From Branchiostoma floridae (Eukaryota > Chordata > Leptocardii > Amphioxiformes > Branchiostomatidae): DNA of 64,000 bases. The position numbers and the translations under genes are program-made. Where the stretch lies: assembly GCF_000003815.2 (NCBI RefSeq), contig NC_049990.1:10204601-10268600 (forward strand), in the 5' to 3' direction. Positions 39,181 through 50,485 of this stretch are shown here, one piece after another. The notes under the pieces are model-generated. The model saw only the letters and a program-made list of their open reading frames with translations, searched no databases and was not told the DNA's origin. Every line of letters begins with the position of its first letter. Position 1 is the first letter of the stretch.

Positions 39181-39640
39181 TGCAGGGCTCGAAATATTTT
39201 TTCTATTACCTGTAATGTTGCAAATTGTCATAAATATTCAGCAAATATTTGAGTCTTACCTTACTACTACTACTTACTACAAAATAAGCATTATAACTTT
39301 GTTAATTACAATAATCATTCATGATGCCAAGCTGGAAATATTTCACCTAGCAAAATTATCAGTTGCCTATGACCAGGCGTTCATACCAGAATGTTCATTC
39401 ACGAATCAGGACTCACACAGGCGCAGGACTAATTCACGAATCTTGGCATGAATGGTCAGAATCCAACGCTCTGGGGTCGATCCTGTTCCGCTGATCCACC
39501 TCGGACCCAGCAGATCCAATTTGGATTAATCTGGTGCCTGGGTGAATCCAAATTCGTGAATCTTGGCTGAAATAGGATCTATATTTCCCTTGGAATCTTT
39601 TTACATCTGCAAAATGTAGATGATGTTTCGAGCCCTGCTA
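39181..39640. mobile_element. Inverted-repeat element ending GCAGGGCTCGAAA
   Basis: GCAGGGCTCGAAATA at the left end is inverted as TGTTTCGAGCCCTGC at the right. The interior contains three copies of ATTCACGAATC or AATTCGTGAATC beside CTTGGC, in both orientations. The LINE insertion site begins two bases beyond the right end. Confidence 0.6.
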
Positions 39641-39641
39641 G

Positions 39642-39655
39642 TGCTATGCATGTTT
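39642..39655. repeat. Target-site duplication of the LINE, 3' side
   Basis: TGCTATGCATGTTT, identical to 41736-41749. The last three T merge with the poly(T) tract, so the true duplication is 11-14 bp. Confidence 0.85.
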
Positions 39656-41735
39656 TTTTTTTTTTTTTTATTTTTTTTAAACATTTTATTCATAAATCAA
39701 AATAAATAAGTTACAAAAACAGTGAACCATCCATCCACAAGTATGAAATAATAAAAATAATACAACCAATAAGTAAGAAATAATATAGTAACTTCAAGAG
39801 CATAACGTTCCCCATTTGCCCCGGTGTTTCAGCAGTTTTTCCCTCCTTGTTGCAATAGAATATTCAACTTTGTGGAAGAAATTAATATAATTTAGAAAAG
39901 AATGAAAGTTAACATGATTGGCCTTTCTACTTTTATAGATACACATTTTGGCAAGTACAATAACAAGATTGCCTATTTTGGGGGCGTCTGAATGCAAATT
40001 ACCAAAAATAACATTAAAAGCATTGAGGTGAAGTTTTAACCCTGTCTTCTGTTGAAACCAATTTTGAATGTTTTGCCAAAAGGAAACTAAATTAGGACAA
40101 TCCCAAAAGACATGTTGGTACGTTTCTTCTTCTGCGTGGCAAAAGGAACATAGTGGACTGTCTATACATTTCCAAATGTACAATAACCTATTTGTTGGTA
40201 AGAATTTATGTACAATTCTATATTGGAAAAATCTTGTGGTTGGGTCTATTGTGCAGTGGATAATGGAAGTATAGACTTGTCTCCAGGGGATTGGGGTGTC
40301 AAAGAGGTACAGCCATGACAACTGAACATTATGTGACACATCTATCAACTTGTAAGACATTAAAAAGAACTTATACATACTTTTGTTAATCTTAATATTC
40401 TTAAGCCATGTACTATCATATTGATCTGGAATACAAGTAAAAGGATGAGGTGACTCAAGCAAACTAGCCTTCCATTTTGAAGGAATTGCAGTGTAGAGCT
40501 GCAAGTACTGGAGGGGGCTACAAACATTACTATATTTCATACAGAATTGATTATATGACATTAAGGAACAATCTGAATTTAAAACATCATTTATAAGCAA
40601 AATACCTCTATTCAAAAATGAACTTAAAAAGAAAGGTTTCCCTCCAATAACAATATTAGAATTCATACACAGTAATTGTTGCCTGACTTCAGCTGGAGTT
40701 GTGGGGGTCTTGTGCTGATATTGGTACCATGCATTTGCAATATCAGATAGAAATGGGTTTAGCTTGAAATACTGTAAGCTATTCAACTGCAAGAAAGGTA
40801 ATAGTTCAAATCCAACAGAAAGATATAAACCTAATGACCAGGAGGTGAACCAATCAGGGTTAAAATATAATTTTGGCATCCATGACGCCTTAATAGTGAG
40901 TGCAAAGGCGTATAAATTAATTAAATTCAGACCGCCATTATCAATTGAATTGTAAATAGTTTTCCTGCTTACTCTTTCAGGACCCCCATTCCAAATAAAG
41001 TAGAATATTTTCTTCTCATAAAGGTCAAAGAAAGACTTACTCGGGTTGGGGAGTACCTGGAAAAGATTAGTGAATTGGGAAACAATCAAAGAATTTATAA
41101 CTGTGACTTTTCCAAACAATGATAATCTTTTCCCTTTCCAGGGGAACAACAATCTATCCAATTTTGCTAAACGTGGCTCAAAATTACAATTAACAATGGA
41201 ATCTAGATCCTGAGGTATATATATTCCTAAAAGGTTAACATCACCATCAACCCATTGAATGGGTAGATGTGTAGGTAGTTTAAACTTTCTGTTTTTTAAA
41301 GAACCAATTTTGAGTATTTTGCACTTATCAAAATTCAAAGACAAACCAGAAAGTAACGAGAAACTGTCTAAATCTTCAATTAGGGCATAGAAGGATGCTA
41401 AATTGGGAGCAAAGGGGAAATTGGTATCATCTGCATATTGTGAAATTTTAAAGGGTCTTCCATGAATAGATAAACCAGTCAAGTTTTGATTACTACGAAT
41501 CTTAATGGCTAACAATTCTACAACAATAATAAATAAATAGGGGCTTAGGGGACAACCTTGTCTCACACCACGGTATAAGGAAAAGGAATTTGACAAATAG
41601 CCATTATTTAACACAGAACTTGTAATATTAGAGTACAAGGTTTTCACCCAAGCTATAAACTGCGGGCCGAAGTTAAAAAATTGTAATGCTTTTAACATGA
41701 AATCCCATCGTACAGAATCAAAGGCTTTTTGAAAA
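39656..41735 (-). mobile_element. 5'-truncated L1/Tx1-like LINE
   Basis: The minus-strand element starts abruptly at 41735 inside the reverse-transcriptase ORF (KAFDSVRWDF, RT motif A region) and ends in a poly(A) tail, seen as a T run at about 39653-39680. The duplication TGCTATGCATGTTT flanks it. Truncation at the 5' end, poly(A) tail and duplication are the usual signature of target-primed reverse transcription. It lies antisense in the presumed DOCK intron. Confidence 0.92.
39794..41734 (-). CDS. Reverse transcriptase C-terminal part, 5'-truncated LINE ORF2
   Basis: The open frame runs without a stop from the truncation point to a TAA near 39794; counted from its first Met at 41698 it is 634 aa. 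It shows the RT motifs RGVRQGCPLSPYLF (residues 43-56) and YADDT (88-92), then the thumb and a long C-terminal region of the L1/Tx1 type (FYFIWNGGPERVSRKT, GGLNLINLYAF), and near the end a Cys/His cluster CSFCHAEEETYQHVFWDC. The endonuclease domain and the RT fingers are missing because of truncation, so it cannot be active. The lack of stops and frameshifts over about 1.9 kb shows a recent insertion. Confidence 0.9.
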   Translation of the reverse strand, partial: FQKAFDSVRWDFMLKALQFFNFGPQFIAWVKTLYSNITSSVLNNGYLSNSFSLYRGVRQGCPLSPYLFIIVVELLAIKIRSNQNLTGLSIHGRPFKISQYADDTNFPFAPNLASFYALIEDLDSFSLLSGLSLNFDKCKILKIGSLKNRKFKLPTHLPIQWVDGDVNLLGIYIPQDLDSIVNCNFEPRLAKLDRLLFPWKGKRLSLFGKVTVINSLIVSQFTNLFQVLPNPSKSFFDLYEKKIFYFIWNGGPERVSRKTIYNSIDNGGLNLINLYAFALTIKASWMPKLYFNPDWFTSWSLGLYLSVGFELLPFLQLNSLQYFKLNPFLSDIANAWYQYQHKTPTTPAEVRQQLLCMNSNIVIGGKPFFLSSFLNRGILLINDVLNSDCSLMSYNQFCMKYSNVCSPLQYLQLYTAIPSKWKASLLESPHPFTCIPDQYDSTWLKNIKINKSMYKFFLMSYKLIDVSHNVQLSWLYLFDTPIPWRQVYTSIIHCTIDPTTRFFQYRIVHKFLPTNRLLYIWKCIDSPLCSFCHAEEETYQHVFWDCPNLVSFWQNIQNWFQQKTGLKLHLNAFNVIFGNLHSDAPKIGNLVIVLAKMCIYKSRKANHVNFHSFLNYINFFHKVEYSIATRREKLLKHRGKWGTLCS

Positions 41736-41749
41736 TGCTATGCATGTTT
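41736..41749. repeat. Target-site duplication of the LINE, 5' side
   Basis: TGCTATGCATGTTT, the second copy of the duplication that flanks the LINE. Confidence 0.85.
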
Positions 41750-44440
41750 AGAAACAGTACACTTCGTTTAATCTTAGATGTAAAGTTTTATAAACACTCC
41801 TTCTATACCCTCCCCTATTGATCCATACTACTACTAGAGCAGAACAGCACTTTAGCAAGAGTATAACTCAACAAAGGTTTATTGACACTGTGGATATGTT
41901 CAGGTTTGGTGGCTGTGGTGTGTCAAGTTCGCAGGATGTGGACTTTAATGCCTGCCTCGCATAGTTTCAGTATGACGCATTGTTGAAACTAGATGAGGTA
42001 CATGTGGTTACCAACGTAGGGTAAGATTTAGGGCATGGTACCTTGTATGTTTAGGGATGGATCACGTACAGTTTTGGGGGTTATGTTGAATCAATGTGTG
42101 AAAATGTGTGTGTGAATTTTGTGGACAAATTTTTTTAACTTGTAAAGATGCTTTGATTTGAAGTTTGAAAGCCTAGAATTAATACAAGAAATGCTGTAAG
42201 GAAGTTATTCTTAATTGCTTTAATCATTAATGTTCTTATGGGATTGTGATTGTGATACAGTATTCTTTGTGTGTTGACATACATGTAGTATTACCAGAAG
42301 CTAAACGGTACCAAAATATTTTTACAATACTTCTGTTTCCTGTTTTTCCTGCATAGTTATTTGTACAGGTTCGTTTTGTTTTGTGTATAATATACTGTAC
42401 TTCCACATTAAGTTAGACCAATGTCAGAAATAGTGTGTCCAGTATTTTTCTATCGTAAATGCCTAGGAAAATGTTGTGTTTCCTGTTTCATTCCTGAAAA
42501 AAATCAGGGACGGTAGGCAGGGATATATCTTTTTTTTAAGAACTATAGTAACACAATACAGTTTAATAAGGCAAAACTGAAATGCATGAGGAAACTTATG
42601 CTTTCAATTTCAAACTGTGGATACATTTATCCTTCATTAGATAGGACGAGCTGGTACTTTACTTTAATAGGAAGCAGGCTGAATACAAATTCTAACTGGA
42701 AAGTATATTACTACACTGCCCACTCAAAAAAAGGCGCTAGATTGGGTCGGCAGGTTTTTCTAGGGTAGGTAGGGAAACAGGAAACGCAACATTTTTTCCC
42801 TAGGCCTAAGATGGCTGTATTTTCCTGCCACCTAGTAATGGAGCTCTAAGTGCAGTGTTTCAAAATAACCACTTATGAAGCACTTCAAGTTCAAATATTT
42901 CTTGCCTTACACATTCCCTACATAGACATTATGTACCTAATGTCAGAATACACTATAACTGCATTTCTGTTACCTGTGCTTTGCAGGGACTTTATTTTGG
43001 GCAGAAAATACCGTCAGTTCTACCTCCTTGGTTCTATGTAGTGTGTAGTATCCTCCTGCTATGAAATATAAGAAATTTCAAATGCAACCAATAGCCAACC
43101 ATCATTATAGCTAAAGGTTAGAATGTGTAAACAAACATGTCGAAAGTTTTGCCCGCTAAGTTAGACTTAACTCAAACAAACATCAAACGAGACGGCAGCA
43201 CAGGAATGGCGTAGGTGTGTGTTTGTTTGGGGGTCTAAATTAGCGTTTGTTTCCATTTGTTTCATGAGGTCATAGTTGTGACCTCATGATGCAGATCCAG
43301 AGAAAGCAAAACATGTTAATTAATGGTACTTTCATGGAACTCCTATACATTTGTAGATCTATATGCTTGACATTCAGATTTTAACTTGGCACATACATGT
43401 ACATGTACGTGAAAGATATCTAACAAATATGAATATCCTCCTATTACCATGTGCTGCTGCTGACAATGTGCTGGATTTGTGAGATATTACATCATTTTGA
43501 TTGATGTACAAATTATGTGCATTTGTCAGGTGTTTATAATTCATGACAAAAATATCTTGATCACATTCTGATACAAAAACTGTATCTCATAGTCAGTTTC
43601 ATGAAATACCCTCTTTTCTAATGGAAATACAATGTATATTTACCATTTAGGAATAGAAGATTTATTTAATCAAATTTCCAGTACCAAAACAAAGCCTTTA
43701 GGCAGGCCGTCTTGTAATAACTTGTAGTCAGTAGAACACAAAGTGAAGGATTTGGTATGGAATTAAGGCTGACAGTGTAGAGGTCTCAGGCAGACAGGGA
43801 TGCCCTCTTCCAGCTGTCTTTCCTGTCTCCAAGGGACTGCTTTCATATAACATCTGGATCATTTATATCAATTTGTGAGAAACCATGGTCGTAATGTTGT
43901 TTGAGTAATATTGCTGCAGTTTTCTGCTGACTGCTAGGGGGCAAATACAGTACAGTACTGTACTTTCATGGCAGAGATGGCTTAGGTACACATATTACAT
44001 GTTTAAAGGGTCATTTCTCAGTTTCACCCCAAATAAACTTAAAACAATGATGATTCTAGCAAACAGTATGTTTTCTAATATTACCACTGAGCCCAATGAT
44101 AATAGTATAACTCAAAAATTGAATTTGCATAATGATGATAAAGTCATAGATTAGTTACATCTTGATCAATCAAAGTGAATTATAGAGCAATGTTTTTAGA
44201 TTAATTGTAATCATATGAATCAAATATTATGATATATGGCTTTCCCTAAAGATCTGTTCACATGTTATCATATCGAGATCCATCAATAATGTAGTATAAT
44301 TTAAAACTTATGTTGGCCAGAGGAATTATATAACATAGCATGGGACAAATAAAAGTGACATGAATATTTATGACAACAGTAACAATAATGGGCACATGAT
44401 GTCTGCACAATTTCATTCTGATCCTTCTTGATGCAAAATC
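41750..44440 (+). other. Probable intron sequence; contains one MITE
   Basis: AT-rich, no convincing exon. The only clear structure is the inverted-repeat element at 42461-42805. Confidence 0.4.
42461..42805. mobile_element. 345-bp inverted-repeat MITE
   Basis: The left end GCCTAGGAAAATGTTG followed by TGTTTCCTGTTTC is inverted at the right end as GAAACAGGAAACGCAAC and TTTTTTCCCTAGGC. The arms are about 30 bp with few mismatches. Nothing coding is inside. The duplication was not resolved. Confidence 0.65.
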
Positions 44441-44692
44441 AACGATGACAGGACAGCTAAATATCGTTTGACGTTTCTCGAGGGAAAGATCCCAGACAAC
44501 GTCACACTGGCGGTATTTACCATGGCGCCTGATGCGTGATTCGACTCCAAACTTTGCTAACGAATTGCGTTATAATTGGATTTCCGTCCCGAAGACTGGG
44601 TAGGGTCGGCCTACGCTTTATGATGTCATCTTTTACGTGGGGATGTCTTTCTGTGACACAAGAGGAGTTCTTCCTATCCTACCCATTCCGCC

Positions 44693-44794
44693 ATGCAGAA
44701 CTGTGGGACTGTTGTGTCCTTCATACAGTCCTTCTGTCCACAGCGACCCTTGTCCAATAGTCCCTCGAGAAAGTGTGTCATCCTTGGAGGAAGG
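44693..44794 (+). CDS. Exon-like block, possible alternative first exon
   Basis: A 34-codon frame starts with ATG at 44693 and ends at a good donor (GGAGGAAGG|GTAAGA) in phase 0, the same phase as the DOCK-type first exon. The peptide, MQNCGTVVSFIQSFCPQRPL onward, is not recognised. The 350 bp upstream have more CpG than the neighbourhood. This may instead be non-coding exon sequence or chance. Confidence 0.22.
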
Positions 44795-44795
44795 G

Positions 44796-47190
44796 TAAGA
44801 GTTTTTACTGAGTTTTTCAATATCATCTTCATGTTGATGATATACTTGCACACAGGTGGTATGCTAAAATGTATAATGTGTAACACAGTAGACTGATGAT
44901 TCTTGATATTGAAGACCATTTTTTTTATTATCTCTAAATAATTTTTTTGACTTGGTAATTTATTTGTGACCTTGACAGGTCAAATCCCTTTGCTGTGATC
45001 AAATTAGAAAATCTGTTTTTTGTTGGGCATCAGTCATTTCATTGTCTGAAGATAGGGTATTTTACAAGCAGCTGACACAGTTAGAATGGCATAGATATAA
45101 CCAACCAGTTGCTTTTGGGAATTTCCAAATGTACATGACATTATATGTGTAATGTTGTCTGTAATTTAAATGTGTGTATAAGGGATCACATTTGGCTCTT
45201 GTGTTCTCATGTCACTTGTGAAATTGACACTGGCAGATGTAAGAACCTGATCTGATTGTGAATCAAACCTGTATACAGATAAAAAATGACGATAAAGAAG
45301 ACATTTATGATAGTCACATTGACATAGATTTGAATTGCTTAAATTTTTTTTGTATACTGTAGATTGCCACCTTGGATAATGACATATTGGTAATGATTAT
45401 CTCAAAGAAAGGTTTCCTCTTGATATTTCTCCTTAAGATTAATGTCAATTTGAGTACAAAGCAGTATGAGGCTATCCCTAGATATTATTGAATGTCATAA
45501 TTTATTCAGGTAACCAGGTGATTTGAAATGACATCATGGTTATATTTGTAGATGACGACTTAGATGAGTCCCTGGAGATTTATCTTTTACGTAGGAGTCA
45601 ATGCCACATAGTAATGTTTAATTCATAGTAATTGGCATACATATACATTTGTAGCCATATAATGTCATGTCCACAAGCAGTTTGACTGTCTGGTGTACCT
45701 GTAGGACCAGTTAGGGGGCGCCCTTAAATGCTTTGTATGCAGAGCACAGCAAACAGACAGATGTACAAGTGTGCTGAGAGAAACATGACAGGACGGGAGG
45801 TGGCCTCAGCCTGACTGTCAGCAAAAAATAAACAAAGTTGTGATTGGTAATTGACAAACTTGTGCACTAGATCATTGATAAAGAATGTCATGATGTCAAG
45901 CTGTATTCAGATTGTAACTTATATTGACATGTGCAAAAGTGTTCCATAAAATGTAGACTCTCAACATGAAACAAACATTGCTATCCTATCAAAAATAGTC
46001 ACTTAGATTGAAGGGTGCAAAATTGTCCTATGAAAAATAGACAAGAGATTAAGTGTCCTATGAAGGTTTATAAACTGAAAGATGTGAAAAAAGTGTCCTA
46101 CAAAGAATAGAACCTGAAACTGAAAGGTACAAAATAATCTGATATCATTAGAAAGTTACAATGAAAGGTCTAAAAGTGTTGTTTGATTTGATGCCCATCA
46201 TCTGTACTACATTTTTTAATCTACATTCAACTGTACTACCTGCAAACAAGCTAAGGATGGTCTGTTTCTGAATGATCAGTACCGTGTATGGTTGCTCTCT
46301 GGGCCATCGTTGTGTGGTCCTGCAAAGTTCAAGCCCTGTGCTAACATCAGGGTAGCACTGTACTCAGTCCGCTGTACTCTACCATATGGCCATTATACCG
46401 ACCAACCTAGCGGAACTAGCAAAAACAAATCTTCTGCCCACCTGAAACAAACTTTCCTCCCATCTCAACACAAAGGTTACATGTCTGGCTGGCTATACAA
46501 ATGTAGATATTTGTTTTGCGGAAAGTTCTTGTTGCAAACTATGTTTGAAAAGTTCATTATTAGTATTATCCCTTTCTTGAACAAAATGTGTCATTTATCT
46601 CTGAAAATGGTTGTCATTTGACCTTTCCTATTTCTGGTTTACCTGGTAGTATTAAGATTTTGACAGGTTTTCATTACAGTGAATTTGTAATACTGGCAAA
46701 GAGATGTCTTCATTTGTGTCAAGACCCCCTGCAAAGTCATATTGTTACAGCTGACATCATTAGGAAGAGGTATCTCTGCAACAGAGAAGCCACTTTGGTG
46801 GAAGAGTCCATCGTGAAATATGGGGTGGTGAACAGAACAAAAATTTTGTGCTGATGATCATGAAGTTTCCCAAACAGACACCCTGTGTGGAGGCCTGGAG
46901 GACCTGTGGTTTGATACCTGGGGTTTTGATTAGTAAGCATAAACTGAGGTATGAAATCCCTAAGCACAGATGGTGACCAGGAATCAGGATGGTGAATACA
47001 AAATTTATGTCTCCATGAGACCCTAGCCAGGATTCCAGACCCCCAGCCGAATCTCAACATCTATCAAGCAGGGTCTAACTCAGTTGGCCTGTGTATGGAC
47101 GGTGTAGGCCCTGGAAACAGTCTGGCAACCAAGCTACCAGGAGCAAGGACGGAAATTTTCTCATCTGTCGAAAAAATATGAATGTCATGA
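44796..47190 (+). other. Probable intron sequence, no exon seen
   Basis: No exon with coding character. A weak tandem repeat lies at 45935-46160. The frames at 46292-46854 have no supporting splice sites or recognisable protein. Confidence 0.35.
45935..46160. repeat. Degenerate tandem repeat, TGTCCTATGAA motif
   Basis: Five variants of GTCCTATGAARAATAG (TTCCATAAAATGTAG, ATCCTATCAAAAATAG, GTCCTATGAAAAATAG, GTCCTATGAAGGTTTA, GTCCTACAAAGAATAG) follow each other at steps of about 40-60 bp, with GAAAGGTGCAAAA-like linkers. Confidence 0.5.
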
Positions 47191-47221
47191 TGACAGGAAA
47201 GAGGGTCTGCATGGGGGGTCC

Positions 47222-47360
47222 TGACAACGCTTTACGCTAAATTCGGGACGGTCGGCAACGCTTTACGTTAAATTAGAAGGCCGGCAACGTTTTACGCTAA
47301 ATTCAGAAAGACTGGCAACGGTTTACGCTAAATTCTGGAAGGCTGGCAACACTCGACGGA
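47222..47360. repeat. Left subterminal array of the hAT-like element
   Basis: CAACGCTTTACGCTAAATTC, CAACGCTTTACGTTAAATTA, CAACGTTTTACGCTAAATTC, CAACGGTTTACGCTAAATTC and a broken CAACACTCGACGG, spaced about 30-33 bp. Candidate transposase-binding sites. Confidence 0.85.
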
Positions 47361-48344
47361 GGCGGGGGCATTGGAAGATTGTCATTTTTACTCTCTGAAA
47401 CACTACTTTTTGCATTTTGAAGGGACATTTGCGCTGGCATACAAAGTTAAATTGCATATCTAATTAAGATTCTCAGGGGTTCAGCGTAAGCTTTTGAGGG
47501 TGACGCCACCCAACATATTTTTGCCATGTCAAGCGCCGAAGGCGTCGCAAGGAAAGTCCAGGAAATTTTTTTAATCCTGACCTCCTGAAACGCCATTTCT
47601 TTAGTTTTTTCTAGGCGAAATTATGCTGGCTAATATATAAAGCTAAGTTAAATGACATTTCTATCAGCAAAAAAGGTATTTGAGGTTGACATGTCAAATC
47701 CCCCAACATATTTGCAGCATTTCGAGCACCGAAGGCGCGAGGCGGCACAAGGGAAGACCATGAATATTTTGAAATCTTGACCCTCTAAAATGATATTTCC
47801 TGCATTTTGATGGGAAAATTTTGCTGGTAGACTGAGATAACTTCAATGATAATAGATAATTTCTATTAGCAAAAAAGGTTTGTTAAGGCGAGACCACGAT
47901 ACATATTTTACCAAGTCGATGACCGAAGGTGAAGACAAGAGAGGTCCGGTGAAATTTTGAAATCTTGACCCTCTTTAAAATGATATTTCCTGCAGTTTGA
48001 TGGGCAAATTTTGCTGGCAGACTTGGCTAACTTCAATGACATTTCTATTTGCAAAAGAGGTCTTTGAGTTTTGACTCATGCCCCAACATATTTTCAGCAT
48101 TTCGAGCGCCTAAGGCGCAAGGCGTCGCAAGGGAGGACCATGACCAGACTAAGCTTGCTAACTTTAATTACATTTCTATTAGCAAAAAAAGGTTTTTGAG
48201 GGAGAGGCCCCCCGATGTATATTTTTACCATGTCGATGAGCGAAGGTGAAAGGAGCAGCAAGGGAGGGCCAGCGAAATTTTGAAATCTTGATCCTCAGAA
48301 TCGCAATTTCCTGTGTTTTTGAGGGGCTAAATTTACTGGTAGAC

Positions 48345-48545
48345 TACGCTTCAACTTACGAATTTTGTGAGGCCAGGCTACGATTTACGGGTAATTTTTA
48401 GGCTCGATTACGCTTTACGTGAAATACACTGGCTACGATTTACGGTAAATTTTCCTTCCTCACTACGAATTACGTGAAATAAAATAGCTTCGCTACGAAT
48501 TACAGGAAATTAAAAGGCCTGCCTACGTCTTACGGAAAAGAGCAT
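48345..48545. repeat. Right subterminal array of the hAT-like element
   Basis: About seven diverged units: CTACGATTTACGGGTAATTT, TTACGCTTTACGTGAAAT, CTACGATTTACGGTAAATT, CTACGAATTACGTGAAAT, CTACGAATTACAGGAAAT and CTACGTCTTACGGAAAA, at about 30-bp steps. They are in the same, not inverted, orientation as the left array. Confidence 0.8.
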
Positions 48546-48562
48546 GCAGACCCTCAGGAAAG

Positions 48563-50320
48563 GAAAATTTATTTAGGTCCGCTAAAGAATGACAGATTCA
48601 ACAACGAAAATCATGACATCAGCATGGAAAGAACATGAAGGCTTTAGATAACCCTGGTCAAATGATACAGTAACATGTACATGTAATGTATAATTGTCAT
48701 GACCTGAATCAGATCAGAATCATGATGTCATGTGATACACAGCTTCAATTAGGATTATCCTGAAGTACGTCAAATTTGTCTCCAATTTGATTGGTCAAGC
48801 AGCATCTCAAAATTCATTGTCTACTTGACCAGAATTCATTTCCCAGGAAAATTTTAATACCAATTTTAAGGACCTTTCAAAATGAATCCTGGACGAAGGT
48901 TGTTAGGAATTAAAATCTCTTAAGACAGAAACAAAGTTTTTGCAAAAATTTCTAAAATTTCTTTGCAAGCACTCAAATGATAAAGATATACTTAGGTATA
49001 GGTAGAAGGAATATATATTGTAATTTTGCAGAAGGAAGAAAATGAATTGTTTGTGATAGTTATAAGTTTAAGGAAACTACCATACAATTGCAAGGTTTTA
49101 CTGTAAGATGGAAAATGTTTGCTTTGATTTTCAGTACACAGTCACCACTAAAAAATATGAGAACAACATCTTACAGTATTCATACTCATAGTATCACCAA
49201 ACATACCACTTTTTTTCTGATGCCTATCTCGCACTTATGGCTATGAATAAGTTTGCAGTCGCTATATTGATCACTTCCTCATGAATTCTTTACGCCTGAG
49301 CTCATCAACAGGCCAGCTCTTCCAACCTAATCAAATTTGGAGGGGTCAGCACTTTCACAGGGCAGTGATAGCATCTTGAGGAACCACAGAGTTTGTCTCT
49401 GTCTTCAGTCTTATCAAACTTTGAACATACAGAGTCAAAAGTGCATGTCTAGAACTGTCTGGAACATCAAAGAGTCACATTAGTGTCCCACCTGCCTGGG
49501 TTCCTGTCCTGTGGCAAGGCTGATGACCAATCCGGAAGAACTTTAAACTCACTGTGACTAAGCAATGCTTTCTGCTACAAATCGGGCATACTGAGTTCAA
49601 ACAGCCCTGAAACTAATAGTTCCCATGTTGGCCAGCCTGTCATCAGTCAGCTCAGAATATCCAAAAGTCCAAGGACATTTTGTTGTGAAACAATACAACA
49701 TCAGTTACTGCACCCATGTTGGTGTGTCGAGTGCTAGACTAGAAGTGAGACGTGTTAGGCTGCATGTGTGTGTGTGGTTTGTCAATAAGTCAGAGGGAGG
49801 AGCAGCTTGGAAATTACCCCTCCAGTTGATGGAGGGAGCCAGGCTGGAGGTCCTTGTAACCTGACCTGTGGCCATCCCACCAGGGAAACCGGCTGCCAAA
49901 TTTGTCCAGACCATACACTGCAGAGGCAGGGGAAACAATAGACCATGGAGGGGAATATAAGTGGCCTGGTGAACCAGACTCTCAGCTGAAATCCCTCCTG
50001 AACTTGACTGTTGCATGCCGGCACTTTTTTTCACGGTGCGGAAACCTCACGAATGTATCCGCAGCGTGCCTGTGGAGTCTGGAGCTTATCGTGAGTGGTG
50101 GTGGTTGTACAAACTCCAGCGTTCTTCCTTCCTGCTTGTACTGGCTGGTCAGACATGTGGAACTGATTGGGCATCTCACAGGGGAGCCTGATAGATGTGG
50201 GAGATAGGAACTGACCAGGTTCTCTGTGTGTGAGGGTTGCCCTGGTCCCTGGATGTAATAGGTGACCCAACTAGCTCTGGACTTCTACCTCATGTACTGC
50301 CGGGCTTTCGCTTCTAGCGC
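48563..50320 (+). other. Probable intron or intergenic sequence; possible upstream region of the 50.3-kb exon
   Basis: No recognised gene. From 49.6 kb on, GC content increases toward the exon-like block at 50327. Confidence 0.3.
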
Positions 50321-50326
50321 GCCAAC

Positions 50327-50485
50327 ATGATGAACGGAATAATTACCAAGTGGAGGCGGCGGAGTATTGCCGTGCCGTGCGAAACGCAGAACAACAAGAA
50401 TGATGATCCAGACGCGATTCTTGAGGAGTTTCTCCCCGACGTGGCCAAAGTTATCCGTGAGATGGAACTGTCCCTGCTGGAATGG
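50327..50485 (+). CDS. Exon-like block, possible alternative first exon of the downstream or DOCK-type gene
   Basis: A 53-codon frame begins with ATGATG at 50327 (context CCAACATGATG) directly after an in-frame TAG, and ends GAATGG|GTAAAC in phase 0. The peptide is MMNGIITKWRRRSIAVPCET, then NKNDDPDAILEEFLPDVAKV and ends IREMELSLLEW; its charged, helical composition is protein-like and its GC content is far above its surroundings. It matches no family that I recognise. Because it shares strand and phase with the exon at 34551 it could be an alternative start, or the start of an unrelated gene continuing beyond 64 kb. A splice acceptor (GCTTCTAG at 50309-50316) upstream would also allow an internal non-coding/coding exon. 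Confidence 0.42.

Larger units (their letters stand above)
47194..48562. mobile_element. Complete hAT-like element with subterminal repeat arrays
   Basis: The ends AGGGTCTGCAT and ATGCAGACCCT are perfect 11-bp inverted repeats. The flanks CAGGAAAG at 47194-47201 and 48555-48562 are an exact 8-bp duplication, as made by hAT transposases. The body (47202-48554, 1353 bp) has three parts: a left array of about five GCAACGCTTTACGCTAAATT units, an interior of about five diverged units of roughly 200 bp with CGAAGGCG and TTTCCTGCATTTTGA phrases, and a right array of about seven CTACGATTTACGTGAAAT units. No transposase frame is visible, so it is non-autonomous. Confidence 0.85.

Noticed and set aside
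46292-46854. Two overlapping frames of 109 and 88 aa
   Set aside because: No recognisable domain, no matching splice signals, ordinary AT-rich surroundings.
49625-50270. Overlapping frames on both strands up to 109 aa
   Set aside because: No family similarity and poor splice context; only the block at 50327-50485 was kept as a candidate exon.
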